Shown piece after piece: positions 10,301 through 21,055 of a stretch of 64,000 bases of DNA. The position numbers were made by a program, and so were the translations under genes. Every line of letters begins with the position of its first letter. Position 1 is the stretch's first letter. This DNA comes from Leuctra nigra (Eukaryota; Arthropoda; Insecta; Plecoptera; Leuctridae), in NCBI GenBank assembly GCA_934045905.1, contig OW203773.1, forward strand, positions 19,765,246-19,829,245, given 5' to 3'. Below the pieces are notes generated by a model. That model was not told the DNA's origin. It saw nothing but the letters and a program-made list of their open reading frames with translations, and did not search any database.

Positions 10301-12265
10301 GACGCTCCTTCTCCTCCTCGACCAGACGCAGCCTGGAACCAGACGTCATTAGAAGCCGCGTGCATGTACCAGGTACAACGAGTTAACTGGTTCATCACTT
10401 CACTCCTCGGACTTGACATGACTGGACATGATGACTGGAGATCTGAGTAGGAAAATATTCGATATTTTTTCCTTCACTTTGTTTAATTAAGGTGGCTCAG
10501 CCAATCGGGAATGGTCTCAGATCTTCATAATTTTTTGTCTACGTATTGATAATCATGCCATACACAATCATTGAAAAAATTAAACACTTCACGTGTCTAG
10601 TTTGTGAGATAAATTGAGTATTCTCCCCCACGTTATCTTATGACAGACAAATAATATCGTGTCACATTTAGGCTAATAATGAAGATCTAATTTTTATGTT
10701 GTCCCAACTTTGAATAGAAAAATAATTTTCTGATAGGTAGTTGGACATTCAATTAGGAATAAAATTGAAAACAATACCAACGTGTGCTATTTTAAAAGTA
10801 TAAACCAAAAAACTAAATGATTTCCCTATACCTCCTGTGTTAAAGTTTTGTTCATTCTCGGAAGGCAATAAATTGAAACCTCGCTATAAGACAGAAGTTG
10901 TAAGTTAAATAACATTTTATGGTCCTTTTATACTTCAATATAGTTGAAATGTTGAAGTAATTCATGATGGCAATTAAAAAAAATTAATCTTCGATCGGTT
11001 GAGCCACGTTAATGCAATTCGTAGGACTCAGTGTCTACTGTTTGCTATGGCATTTAAGTCGGGAAAAACGCAGAATTATCTTAATTTTTCTAGATTCTAG
11101 TGTTTTCCCTCCAATACTGTTCAGGGAAAGTTTTGAGGTCCAGTAATAATCATACAATTATTTTATGATCCCATTCAATCATTAATTCCTATGTTAAATG
11201 TATGAATATCAAATATTTGGTGTTAGAGTGACCATATGGTATTCCGAACGATCGTAAAAAGTAATAAAAAGACGGAAAATATTAGATTATTTCCTGAAAA
11301 TGATCTTCTTTCATGAAGACTGACCTCTCTGTCTCTGCCACAAGACGCAGCTCTTCAGCTTGAGCCGCCGCGAGCTTCGCCTTCTCTTTCTTGCTCATCT
11401 TCTTCGCCTTCTTCTGGAACCAGACAACACACAATCAACATAGTACTCACGAAGTGTAAAAAAACAAACTATTAACAACTTCAAAAATTAAAAAAGTAAA
11501 TGAAAAGTAAAAGTTTTGAAAAAGGAAAACTTCTACCTACAAATTATAATTATAATAATTTCTGAAAGATAGAATCGTGGTTCATAATGCAGTATCTTAA
11601 ACTGAAAAAATTGTGTATTAATAAATTTAATAATAAATCAAATAGGTAATTTTGAAGTGATGTATATGGGGCAACATTCTAACTCAATTTTACCTTATCT
11701 CTTGCAAACGCATGCAAATACATACGTTTATAATCTCATATTGTTTAGGACAGTAGGTACACATAATGGATATCAAGGTTCAAAGGGATAATTTGAATCA
11801 CAAAAAATTAAAAATTTTAGGTGTCAAATTTGGCAAATGATTTTTTTTTTAAATATAATTTAAGACAATCAATATTAGAGTCCACATTTTAAATAGTCAT
11901 GTAGCATCTATAAAATACTATAATGCTAAATTATTTATTTGTAACTTTTCCATTACATTGTAAACTTATTTACTGAAAGCATTTGTCCCCCAGTTAAATT
12001 TTAGTCAGCTGTGACGTCAGATGAAATTGCTGTATTGATTATTTTAGCAACAACGAAATGTTAGAAATAATGAAATAAAATAATAAAATGGTCCATGCAT
12101 TACTTTCTTCTTCTTCTTCTTAGGAAGTGGCGGACTGCCAGGATCTTCTACGGGAGTGCTTTCAGGATCAAGGATGGGCGGGTTGACAGGATCATCGGTA
12201 ATCTCCTGCATCTCCTTATCCTTCTTCCCTCTCCCTCTCCCCTTCATCTTCTTGGACTTTACCAT
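4393..12265 (-). CDS. DNAI7: DNAI7/CASC1-like axonemal dynein protein, C-terminal half not found
   Basis: Exons in gene order: 12265-12104 (start ATG 12265-12263; Lys-rich N-terminus), 11413-11325, 10332 to about 10080, 9400-9218 (or from 9358), 7267-7193, 6421-6222 and 4559-4393. Phases agree at every junction except the end of exon 3, whose donor I could not fix. An N-terminal charged coiled coil (LRLVEEEKERLEAERIAAE) is followed by QWTQYLKCDGLPDP, which matches the CASC1 signature around CDGSPDP, then a helical region and FTLYLWGLLP. CASC1/DNAI7 (IC97) binds inner-arm axonemal dynein in cilia and flagella; in insects that means sperm tails and chordotonal neurons. About 370 of the roughly 700 family residues are present. 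The remaining C-terminal domain is not visible downstream, so the gene is either truncated or continues beyond the lectin locus. The intron at 4560-6221 and the others hold repeats. Confidence 0.8.
4980..5072. repeat. Facing poly-G and poly-C tracts
   Basis: A G-rich run (about 4982-5008) is followed by about 35 bp of mixed sequence and a pure C run of about 28 nt (5045-5072). The two can pair as a hairpin, and the G-run could form a quadruplex. Exact length is likely unreliable in assembly. It lies in the last visible DNAI7-like intron. Confidence 0.7.
5106..6146 (+). mobile_element. TIR element with internal degenerate repeats, copy A
   Basis: Ends are inverted: TTCTCGAAAAGTTATCACGT near 5108 against ACGTGATAACGGTATTGAGA near 6124-6143. 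The interior has about four degenerate units of roughly 140-300 bp, each with a GATCAACTTAAAATTTTG-like and a GGGACCAACATT-like phrase (near 5290, 5440, 5575, 5875). Most of the interior recurs inverted at 60180-61135. No transposase frame was seen. Confidence 0.65.
6607..6720 (+). repeat. Fragment related to the foldback family
   Basis: TTCCGTGTAAAATAGGAAGCCAAGTC, read in parts, and a CTGAAAAGGAGTGATA stretch resemble the outer arms of the foldback elements at 41532-41935 and 58847-59250. It lies in a DNAI7-like intron. The rest of this intron (6422-7192) shows nothing else. Confidence 0.45.
7275..8073. mobile_element. hAT-like MITE abutting DNAI7-like exon 5
   Basis: Termini AGAGATGGGCA (7276) and TGCCCATCTCT (8063-8073) are inverted and resemble hAT-type ends. 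Subterminal zones are packed with AAGATA and GATAGT words that pair between the two ends (7283-7440 and 7900-8062). No transposase was seen and no clear 8-bp target duplication was found. One end lies only 7 bp from the exon 5 acceptor (7268-7269). Confidence 0.7.
8881..9158. mobile_element. Possible MITE
   Basis: Inverted ends GTATCAATGGACCA (near 8883) and TGGTCCATTGATAC (near 9144) enclose about 275 bp without coding capacity. The preceding 8074-8880 stretch of the intron holds only weak inverted similarity around 8690-8800 and nothing else recognised. Confidence 0.5.
9640..9835 (+). pseudogene. Non-LTR reverse transcriptase fragment
   Basis: The frame reads SEWSDIGVPQGTVFGPLLFI, which is the RT block around GVPQGTVLGP, then jumps directly to VAGFAEDT, the position of the FADDT catalytic block. 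The intervening YINDL segment is missing and the second Asp-containing block reads AEDT, so the enzyme is dead. It is an internally deleted jockey/CR1-type LINE remnant in a DNAI7-like intron. Confidence 0.7.
10491..11008. mobile_element. TTAA-flanked MITE, family A
   Basis: TTAA at 10487-10490 and 11009-11012 flank inverted ends GGTGGCTCAGCCAATCG and CGATCGGTTGAGCCACG. Duplication of TTAA is typical of piggyBac-type transposition. There is no ORF, so it would be mobilised in trans. It lies between DNAI7-like exons 2 and 3. The next intron, 11414-12103, shows only AT-rich sequence. Confidence 0.65.
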
Positions 12266-12635
12266 TCTGCTCCCACTCCTTCGCTCTCTTCACAGCCAAG
12301 TCACCAAGCTTCTGTCCAGCAGATCTAGAAGCAAAAGAAGCAATCACAGATTAGAAATGTTAATTCTTGATGAATTTGAAAAGATTAAGAACACTGGGAT
12401 GCCCACGATTCTTTAAAATGTTTCTTAGGTTTTGTCCTCACTCTAAGGGTAAGTTTTTCAATACTTTGCTAATTTTTAAACAGTTGAATAGGACTTTATT
12501 GCCATTTCAACAAACAATGATTCCTTGAATGACCGTTTAAACTTAAACTGGTTTTAGCAGAGTATCGAGCAAACATATGTTTTTAAATAATATTAGTTTT
12601 CGCACATTCAAGCTTACTGAACTATATGAGTTCAT

Positions 12636-12785
12636 CATAGGTAGAAGGCCGGAAGTCAATGTCAATGATTCTTGAGGTGAGCTCATAAACCAGTAATTCT
12701 GTCTTTATCCAATCATATTTGTAATGGTGACATGAGTCATTGTGTAAGAGAATACTTCAACATAACTGTATTTTGTTGACATCAG
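12636..12785 (+). repeat. Partial copy of the TIR element at 24262-24857
   Basis: GGTAGAAGGCCGGAAGTC, TCTTGAGGTGAGCTCA and GACATGAGTCATTGTGTAAG are shared with the inverted, interrupted copy downstream. Only one end is preserved here. Confidence 0.6.
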
Positions 12786-12968
12786 TCAAATTGCAATGAT
12801 AGAGCTTGATTACTATACGTATCAGTACAAATGTGTGTAACGCATCGAGGAAACGGATTTTCGCATTCTAGCTCTGAGATTAAGAATAATGACATACACT
12901 GGATTACATTATTACCTCTAGCCAACGCTATAAAAGCATTCTTATCTACGATATTTAAGAATGTAAGT

Positions 12969-13192
12969 AAAGTGGGGTGTATTTGACCAGTGAGGTGGAT
13001 TTGACCAATTTTTCAGAAGGGTATTCTTAACTCTCCTGAATTCATACCTTTTTTAATTTCGTCTCAAAAATTTGTATTCACGTGACATTTTGGAGACTAC
13101 ATTAAAAAGGGTGTGATGCAGGAGATTTGAGAAAACCCGGACTGAAAAAGTGGTCAAATTCACCTCACTGGTCAAAGACAAAACACTTTTTG
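12969..13192. mobile_element. MITE with long TIRs of about 45 bp
   Basis: TTTGACCAGTGAGGTGGATT (about 12980) pairs with AATTCACCTCACTGGTCAAA (about 13159). The inverted arms are about 45 bp with few mismatches, around a 130-bp core without coding capacity. Confidence 0.7.
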
Positions 13193-13215
13193 AACAGACC
13201 TCAAGATAACTCGAT

Positions 13216-13765
13216 TAAAGTGGTTCCATCGTTTCGGCATAGGAATGAGAATTTGCTGTAATTCACACCAAAGATTAATGAAACCATATTACATACAACT
13301 AGCAACAAATATTTGCCCCTTACGGTATCATATAATTAGATATTCTTGATTGCAGATCATCTTTTTTCCCATAAGATAACACAGAGAGACATGAAATCGT
13401 CCTGGAAAATTGGCCTTAAATTGCTCCTAAAACCGCAAGAGGAATGACAAATTATTGAAAATAGTCTCAAATTAAAGATAATAATTTTTAGAATAAGACT
13501 GCCGTTTGAAAATATGGGGTCAAGGGCCAAATAAGAAAGAAACTGTGTACAATGTGTAAAATTTACCATAAATCTGGCAACATTGCACTACAAATATGAA
13601 TTATTTTGGGATAGTTTAATTGGAACTTCAACTAAAAACATATAATTGGAGCGTACGGTAAGATATAATTGTTTTATGCTGTTGTTTGAGGTATTATTTC
13701 TTCAGAGATTTGTATGAATTACGGCGAATTCTAAGCACCTTGGCTGGAGCAGTGGGACCACTTTA
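13216..13765. mobile_element. TIR element of about 550 bp, copy A
   Basis: Ends TAAAGTGGTTCCA and GGGACCACTTTA are inverted, with CTGTAATTCA-like subterminal pairing. A second copy in the same orientation is at 54572-55125. A 70-codon minus-strand frame is present in both copies but its differences are mostly amino-acid changing. The downstream stretch 13766-14947 holds no recognised feature. Confidence 0.75.
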
Positions 13766-14950
13766 AATCGCATCTGAGTTTGTTCCCAATTCTCTTTACA
13801 ACTGAGCACGTCAGCATTCCAAATAAAATTCACAAAAAGAGGTGCCATTTTATGTCCATTAACTTTACACTAAACTATTTCCTGTAGAAAAAACTTTAGG
13901 AGGCAATCGGGTGTATAAGTTGACTTTTCAGAACACCATTTCCTAGAAACGCATTTCATTGTAATTGAGCCTTTTTGTGTGGATTATGTTCCCATTCTCA
14001 AGTGTAACAGATAGATGGGTACCTACATTATTTATCTCTTACCGCAATGATCTTTACTTATTTCTTGTGCCACGACAAGTTTTTGTGTTTTACTATAATT
14101 CATGGTTGTTAGTAATTAATAATTTATCGAAAACTCTGAAAAATTATTGTTTGAATATGCTAGGTATACATTTAGGCGTCTGACACAATTAAATAATTTC
14201 GGGCAAAGTTTTTTTGTCGAAATTACACTTTAGATGGGTAAAGATCGCATTGTAACTTTCAATTTTTTACAATTTAATTTTGTCTAGTTATTTCTACTTC
14301 ATCTAACATTTTTAGCGGGCATTTACTATATAAAAAAATAATCATAGTTATTTCTCATGGTAGAACTATCTCTACGCTCAATTGTTGCATCATGGTTATG
14401 TCTCATTATTTTATTCATATTTTTCGGTAAAAAATAAAAAAATATGTTACCTAGGTAGACTTAATTTTGTACTGAAATGTAGCAAGAAATACGATGGTAC
14501 TTATTAGTTATTACCACCATATTACTGTCAAAAGACCCATATACTAATTCTGTAATGAAGGACCATTGTTTAAACTTACCGACGTAAATAGATGTAAAAA
14601 CACTAAAAAGTTATCTCGAAGTTATTCTTGAACACTTGTTTCAATCTGTCACTTCAGAAAATGTCACGGAATAACAAGTGAGTGTGAATTAGTTCAATAA
14701 ATAGTTGGTTGCTATGACAACGAACGCAATACCCGTTCTGAAAACATCGTTCTACCTAACAACAAACCGTATGTTGTGGTGGTTGAATTTACTCTAGATA
14801 TTTACAATTAACCTTGTGGGGTATAAATGTATGATCTAATTTGGGGGAGGGAAGGAGGGGGGGTATAGGGTGTTCCTAAATAGTGTCAGAAGTACTATAC
14901 AATAAATCTCCGTGTATTTTGTGGAACACCAAGGAACATTAGTTACATTA

Positions 14951-15428
14951 AGCCTGATGCACAATTGAATTAAGGTTTATGGTTTAGTGTTTAGTGTTTA
15001 GTGTTTAAGAGAAATGAAAGGTGCTGTTATAACGTTACCATGCACAACTGTCATAAGCGTCATAAGGTTTAGTGTTTAAGGTTTAAGCTGAAATAAGAAA
15101 TCAACAAAATCCATTTCTTATTGCAAAACACTATTTCACCTTATGACGAACCAATCAGGAGAGAGCAGAGTAAATGTCAATGTCAAATTCGTACGGGAAA
15201 ATGAAAAGTCTTCTGAATTAATGTCATTGGAAGCATTTTAATTTGATATTTGTGCCTAGTCTTGCTCATATTTTTGTTTCCATATAATTTTTCGACCAAT
15301 TATTTAATTTTATCATGGTGAAATAACCTCGTGAAATAAGCAATTGTGCACTGGACTCTGTTATAACATCTTAAACACTAATCACTAAACATTAAACCAT
15401 AAACCTTAATTCAATTGTGCATCAGGCT
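14951..15428. mobile_element. MITE with TTA target duplication
   Basis: TTA at 14948-14950 and 15429-15431 flank near-perfect inverted arms of about 40-50 bp, starting AGCCTGATGCACAATTGAAT. Subterminal TTTAGTGTTTAGTG repeats are also inverted at the other end. A 3-bp TTA duplication fits PIF/Harbinger-type elements. No ORF. Confidence 0.8.
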
Positions 15429-15800
15429 TTAATAAACAAATGTTGTTTCATATTTAGTTATACCATTTTATATTACAATAACTTCATAACGGCCATTTCA
15501 CTTCTATACTAATTCAATAGTATAAGCATAGTATAAAGGTATTAGTGACAGAAAAACAAGCAATGATTTTAATAAAAGAAAAATTGGAACACTTGCTTCG
15601 CTGGCGTTAACTGGTGTTCCAGGTTGAATTATATAAGAATTTATATTCACGGTCATTCCAATTTAAAGATAATTGAGGTTGATCGTTTTTTTATTAATAT
15701 AATTTAATAAAGTCATTTTATGAAGTGACTATCTACTGATACTGGAAAGTGGGTTATAGCTGAACTGTTTTTATAAAATTAAGAAGTTCATATTGGTTTA

Positions 15801-15995
15801 TGTTAAACGTCGCACTGTTCTGCAGCGAGGCTAATGGCGACGGATGAATGATTATGATGATGATGATTGGGAGATAATGGTGAAGAATATGTTTAGGACG
15901 GACGGTGGTAGGGAGACGGTCGTGGCCTATTAGTAGAGACCCTTCCCAGCATTTGCCTGTCGTCTGAGGGATTTGAACTCTGGACCTTAGTGCAA
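15801..15995 (-). mobile_element. tRNA-derived SINE, reverse copy
   Basis: Reads as the reverse complement of the family body: GTTAAACGTCGCACTGTTCTG first, then CGTGGCCTATTAGTAG and a truncated tRNA-like head. A second, shorter forward copy follows at 16135. Confidence 0.75.
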
Positions 15996-16134
15996 GAACT
16001 ATACAGAAGGCTTTAACTTGTCTGTATCTAAACCTTGATAGAATGTCAAAGAATGCCTTGATTTTGACATTCTATTATGTCTAACCTTTGGCGACATTTT
16101 TAAATGTTAAAATCTTCGTGGTTCTTTCAATCCA

Positions 16135-16250
16135 CATGCAAATGATGGGAAGGTTCCCTACTAACAGGCCACGATCGCCTCCTTCCCACCTATTCCTCAT
16201 CATCATCATAATCATTCATCCGTCGTCATTAGCCTGGCTGCAGACACCAC
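16135..16250 (+). mobile_element. tRNA-derived SINE, fragment
   Basis: Contains GGCCACGATCGCCTCCTTCC and ATTCATCCGTCGTCATTAGC from the SINE body. The head and the GACGTTAAAC tail are missing. Confidence 0.7.
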
Positions 16251-16937
16251 ATTAGACAAATAAAATAGTTCAATAAAAGTTGGCTAATGTAAGTCTATAA
16301 AAGGCCCACAAATCTAACCAACTTGTCTATAATTCAGGACCAATGCAAGGTAAATGTGCCAAAAACATATAAAACACACAATACTCTAACAATAGCCCAC
16401 ACTTGTGACATTATCTATGTCTAGTCAAGTGGAGCCAGCTCAAGTGGTTTACAATGTAAATAGTTGGCACAGAAGATGCCTCACAGGAAGAATTCTAAGC
16501 AAGTATTTAGCGGTCTATTCGTGCGCGGCGAAATAAGAAAATAGTAGAAGATTCTCTTTATCCGAAGAGAAAAGCGATTGAAACAATATTAATTTTACTG
16601 TTGAAATAACAATTTTTAATCTTGATACAGCACCTAATACACAAAATACTAGAACCTTGTTATTTTGGCGTATCAAATGAAATTTTTTATTAGGTACGTC
16701 CCCTGGGCGAAGAAAAATTTCCTTTTTTTTAAATTGAGCTGTTGCATATTTTTGGGAAAAAAAATTGGCCAAAAATAAAAATGTGAGAGTGTGTACCATC
16801 GATTTTTTCTGTACATAAACAAAAACATATCTTAAATATTTAAAAAATCAATGAAATTGCTTCCATGTTTGTGGAAAAATTCCTTAATAAAGGGTTCCAT
16901 ATTCAGCATGATGATTTAGATTTTAGAACATATTTCT

Positions 16938-17018
16938 GGAACGTTTCACAAAGTATTTTATTTTAAATCTCAATAATTCCCCTCCTTTTAAAATAAAATA
17001 GTTTGTGAAACGTTCAAA
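16938..17018. repeat. Short hairpin element
   Basis: GAACGTTTCACAAAGTATTT and its near-perfect inverse AAATAGTTTGTGAAACGTTC are separated by about 25 bp. Surrounding 16251-17325 is otherwise unremarkable; a 94-codon minus-strand frame at 16515-16799 is not recognised. Confidence 0.65.
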
Positions 17019-17325
17019 AAGGGAGAATTATTGTATCTATACATCCAAACGAATCATTAAAATTTCTGGATTGTTCTTTTATGAACAAAACGCCGTAAAG
17101 ATCGTTATGTTATCTGAAATAGCATAGAAATGCACTTCTTCTGGAAGATTAAAAAACCCGATTTTGCCGCCCGCGAGCCATTAATTTGAGCGATTTGAGT
17201 GAATTGGAGCGAGGGCGAACTAGAGATTTGACCTCACCTTATATGTAGGAACAACTGTGCAAAATATAAATTAAATAAGCGCAACGACTTTGGGTGAAGT
17301 AGAATTATTGACATTTCCTCTTTGA

Positions 17326-20202
17326 AATCCCGAGGAACCACGATCCGTACAGCCAGCTCGAACCCCGGCTGTTGACCACCACCTACTACTCAACCTGCGC
17401 GAGCTCGACTGCTGTGTCCGCGCCACGTGGGTCGATGTGTGTCGGGACGGGTAGTACAACACAATCCCGAGGAACCACGATCCGTACAGCCAGCTCGAAC
17501 CCCGGCTGTTGACCACCACCTACTACTCAACCTGCGCGAGCTCGACTGCTGTGTCCGCGCCACGTGGGTCGATGTGTGTCGGGACGGGTAGTACAACACA
17601 ATCCCGAGGAACCACGATCCGTACAGCCAGCTCGAACCCCGGCTGTTGACCACCACCTACTACTCAACCTGCACGAGCTCGACTGCTGTGTCCGCGCCAC
17701 GTGGGTCGATGTGTGTCGGGACGGGTAGTAGAACACAATCCCGAGGAACCACGATCCGTACAGCCAGCTCGAACCCCGGCTGTTGACCACCACCTACTAC
17801 TCAACCTGCGCGAGCTCGACTGCTGTGTCCGCGCCACGTGGGTCGATGTGTGTCGGGACGGGTAGTACAACACAATCCCGAGGAACCACGATCCGTACAG
17901 CCAGCTCGAACCCCGGCTGTTGACCACCACCTACTACTCAACCTGCACGAGCTCGACTGCTGTGTCCGCGCCACGTGGGTCGATGTGTGTCGGGACGGGT
18001 AGTACAACACAATCCCGAGGAACCACGATCCGTACAGCCAGCTCGAACCCCGGCTGTTGACCACCACCTACTACTCAACCTGCACGAGCTCGACTGCTGT
18101 GTCCGCGCCACGTGGGTCGATGTGTGTCGGGACGGGTAGTACAACACAATCCCGAGGAACCACGATCCGTACAGCCAGCTCGAACCCCGGCTGTTGACCA
18201 CCACCTACTACTCAACCTGCACGAGCTCGACTGCTGTGTCCGCGCCACGTGGGTCGATGTGTGTCGGGACGGGTAGTACAACACAATCCCGAGGAACCAC
18301 GATCCGTACAGCCAGCTCGAACCCCGGCTGTTGACCACCACCTACTACTCAACCTGCACGAGCTCGACTGCTGTGTCCGCGCCACGTGGGTCGATGTGTG
18401 TCGGGACGGGTAGTACAACACAATCCCGAGGAACCACGATCCGTACAGCCAGCTCGAACCCCGGCTGTTGACCACCACCTACTACTCAACCTGCACGAGC
18501 TCGACTGCTGTGTCCGCGCCACGTGGGTCGATGTGTGTCGGGACGGGTAGTACAACACAATCCCGAGGAACCACGATCCGTACAGCCAGCTCGAACCCCG
18601 GCTGTTGACCACCACCTACTACTCAACCTGCGCGAGCTCGACTGCTGTGTCCGCGCCACGTGGGTCGATGTGTGTCGGGACGGGTAGTACAACACAATCC
18701 CGAGGAACCACGATCCGTACAGCCAGCTCGAACCCCGGCTGTTGACCACCACCTACTACTCAACCTGCACGAGCTCGACTGCTGTGTCCGCGCCACGTGG
18801 GTCGATGTGTGTCGGGACGGGTAGTAGAACACAATCCCGAGGAACCACGATCCGTACAGCCAGCTCGAACCCCGGCTGTTGACCACCACCTACTACTCAA
18901 CCTGCGCGAGCTCGACTGCTGTGTCCGCGCCACGTGGGTCGATGTGTGTCGGGACGGGTAGTACAACACAATCCCGAGGAACCACGATCCGTACAGCCAG
19001 CTCGAACCCCGGCTGTTGACCACCACCTACTACTCAACCTGCACGAGCTCGACTGCTGTGTCCGCGCCACGTGGGTCGATGTGTGTCGGGACGGGTAGTA
19101 CAACACAATCCCGAGGAACCACGATCCGTACAGCCAGCTCGAACCCCGGCTGTTGACCACCACCTACTACTCAACCTGCACGAGCTCGACTGCTGTGTCC
19201 GCGCCACGTGGGTCGATGTGTGTCGGGACGGGTAGTACAACACAATCCCGAGGAACCACGATCCGTACAGCCAGCTCGAACCCCGGCTGTTGACCACCAC
19301 CTACTACTCAACCTGCACGAGCTCGACTGCTGTGTCCGCGCCACGTGGGTCGATGTGTGTCGGGACGGGTAGTACAACACAATCCCGAGGAACCACGATC
19401 CGTACAGCCAGCTCGAACCCCGGCTGTTGACCACCACCTACTACTCAACCTGCACGAGCTCGACTGCTGTGTCCGCGCCACGTGGGTCGATGTGTGTCGG
19501 GACGGGTAGTACAACACAATCCCGAGGAACCACGATCCGTACAGCCAGCTCGAACCCCGGCTGTTGACCACCACCTACTACTCAACCTGCACGAGCTCGA
19601 CTGCTGTGTCCGCGCCACGTGGGTCGATGTGTGTCGGGACGGGTAGTACAACACAATCCCGAGGAACCACGATCCGTACAGCCAGCTCGAACCCCGGCTG
19701 TTGACCACCACCTACTACTCAACCTGCACGAGCTCGACTGCTGTGTCCGCGCCACGTGGGTCGATGTGTGTCGGGACGGGTAGTACAACACAATCCCGAG
19801 GAACCACGATCCGTACAGCCAGCTCGAACCCCGGCTGTTGACCACCACCTACTACTCAACCTGCGCGAGCTCGACTGCTGTGTCCGCGCCACGTGGGTCG
19901 ATGTGTGTCGGGACGGGTAGTACAACACAATCCCGAGGAACCACGATCCGTACAGCCAGCTCGAACCCCGGCTGTTGACCACCACCTACTACTCAACCTG
20001 CACGAGCTCGACTGCTGTGTCCGCGCCACGTGGGTCGATGTGTGTCGGGACGGGTAGTACAACACAATCCCGAGGAACCACGATCCGTACAGCCAGCTCG
20101 AACCCCGGCTGTTGACCACCACCTACTACTCAACCTGCGCGAGCTCGACTGCTGTGTCCGCGCCACGTGGGTCGATGTGTGTCGGGACGGGTAGTACAAC
20201 AG
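17326..20202. repeat. Tandem array: 21 copies of a 137-bp GC-rich unit
   Basis: Monomers begin at AATCCCGAGGAACCACG and repeat exactly every 137 bp from 17326 to 20066, the last ending near 20202. Copies are almost identical. Two variable sites are visible: CTGCGCGAG versus CTGCACGAG, and GTAGTACAAC versus GTAGTAGAAC. The unit is far richer in G+C than its surroundings and includes CACGTG and a B-box-like GGGTTCGAGC on the minus strand. Because 137 is not a multiple of three, the many 88-codon frames across it are by-products, not genes. Confidence 0.95.
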
Positions 20203-20364
20203 GCGATACCCACGCATTGTATGAGTCAAGGACTTGTGTAGGCTATCTCTTGGTTACCGCCTATTATAAAGCAAGAGATCTGGATGCAGGCTCATCAATA
20301 CTCTGGGTTTTCACGGGTCGACTTTCTTGACTTTCTTGATGAATTCCGTGGTTTCTTTAAACGA

Positions 20365-20445
20365 GGAAATGTTGGGAAGGTTCACACTAATATGCCACGA
20401 CCGCCTGCTTCCCAGAGTACATGATTGATTACCCATTCATCATCA
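20365..20445 (+). mobile_element. SINE fragment next to the array
   Basis: AATGTTGGGAAGGTTCACAC and ATGCCACGACCGCCTGCTTC are from the tRNA-derived SINE body. Further reverse fragments of the same family lie at about 20636-20675 and 21010-21055. Confidence 0.6.
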
Positions 20446-21055
20446 TCATCATATTTTTTTTTATTTCACAAAAAATAGCACATACAAATACAATTAATAA
20501 ACACAAAAATCATTATCATTATCATCATAATCATAATCAATCTTCCCAGACGAAAAAAGCAGCCAGCTGTCTTTCCTTTATTTTTACTTGAGGGAAGCAG
20601 ATAATAATTTAATTATGATGAAGAATAGGTCAGGATGTACGCTGGGAAGGAGGTGGTCGTGGCATATTAGTTCCAGGCCGGACGGCGCCAGGATTTATTA
20701 TTTGATTTTTATATCTATAGAAAGAGTTTGGAACGCTGAAATGACCACTGTTCAGGGCAAATTGTGTTTGGGATAAAGGGATGAATTCAGAATTGTAAAT
20801 TTATCAAATACAGGTTTCATCTATAAAATACAACGTACAATTTCAGAGAAGTGGAATATTTTAAGCAATTTTTAGGTAGAAAATTATTCTTTCGGCGTCA
20901 TTTGATTATTTCATTAATTAAATTAGACGCAAGCAACTCAAACGCAAACAATGTATCTTTGATTATATTTTGTTGGTAACGAGGAGATAATTTTGTGTCA
21001 CCCCTGGCGCTGCTACTGGAACCTTCCCATCATTTGCCTCTCGTCTGAGACTACG

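Noticed and set aside
12205..12324. Alternative frame upstream of the DNAI7-like start (AGQKLGDLAVKRAKEWEQNG)
   Set aside because: It looks protein-like and follows an AG acceptor, but it runs into TAA within the same exon and is out of frame with the ATG at 12265. Treated as 5' UTR, with a sequencing frameshift as a remote alternative.
13357..13569. 70-codon minus-strand frame conserved in two repeats (also 54716-54928)
   Set aside because: Start and stop agree in both copies, but about nine of 70 residues differ, the differences are mostly amino-acid changing, and no motif is present. Conservation is explained by the shared TIR element.
17326..20202. CRISPR-like array
   Set aside because: The repeats are directly adjacent 137-bp monomers without unique spacers, in a eukaryotic genome.
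17271..20229. About twenty overlapping 88-codon minus-strand frames
   Set aside because: They recur every 137 bp because they are read across a tandem DNA repeat. The unit is not a multiple of three, so each frame crosses two monomers in two phases. There is no splice or start context.
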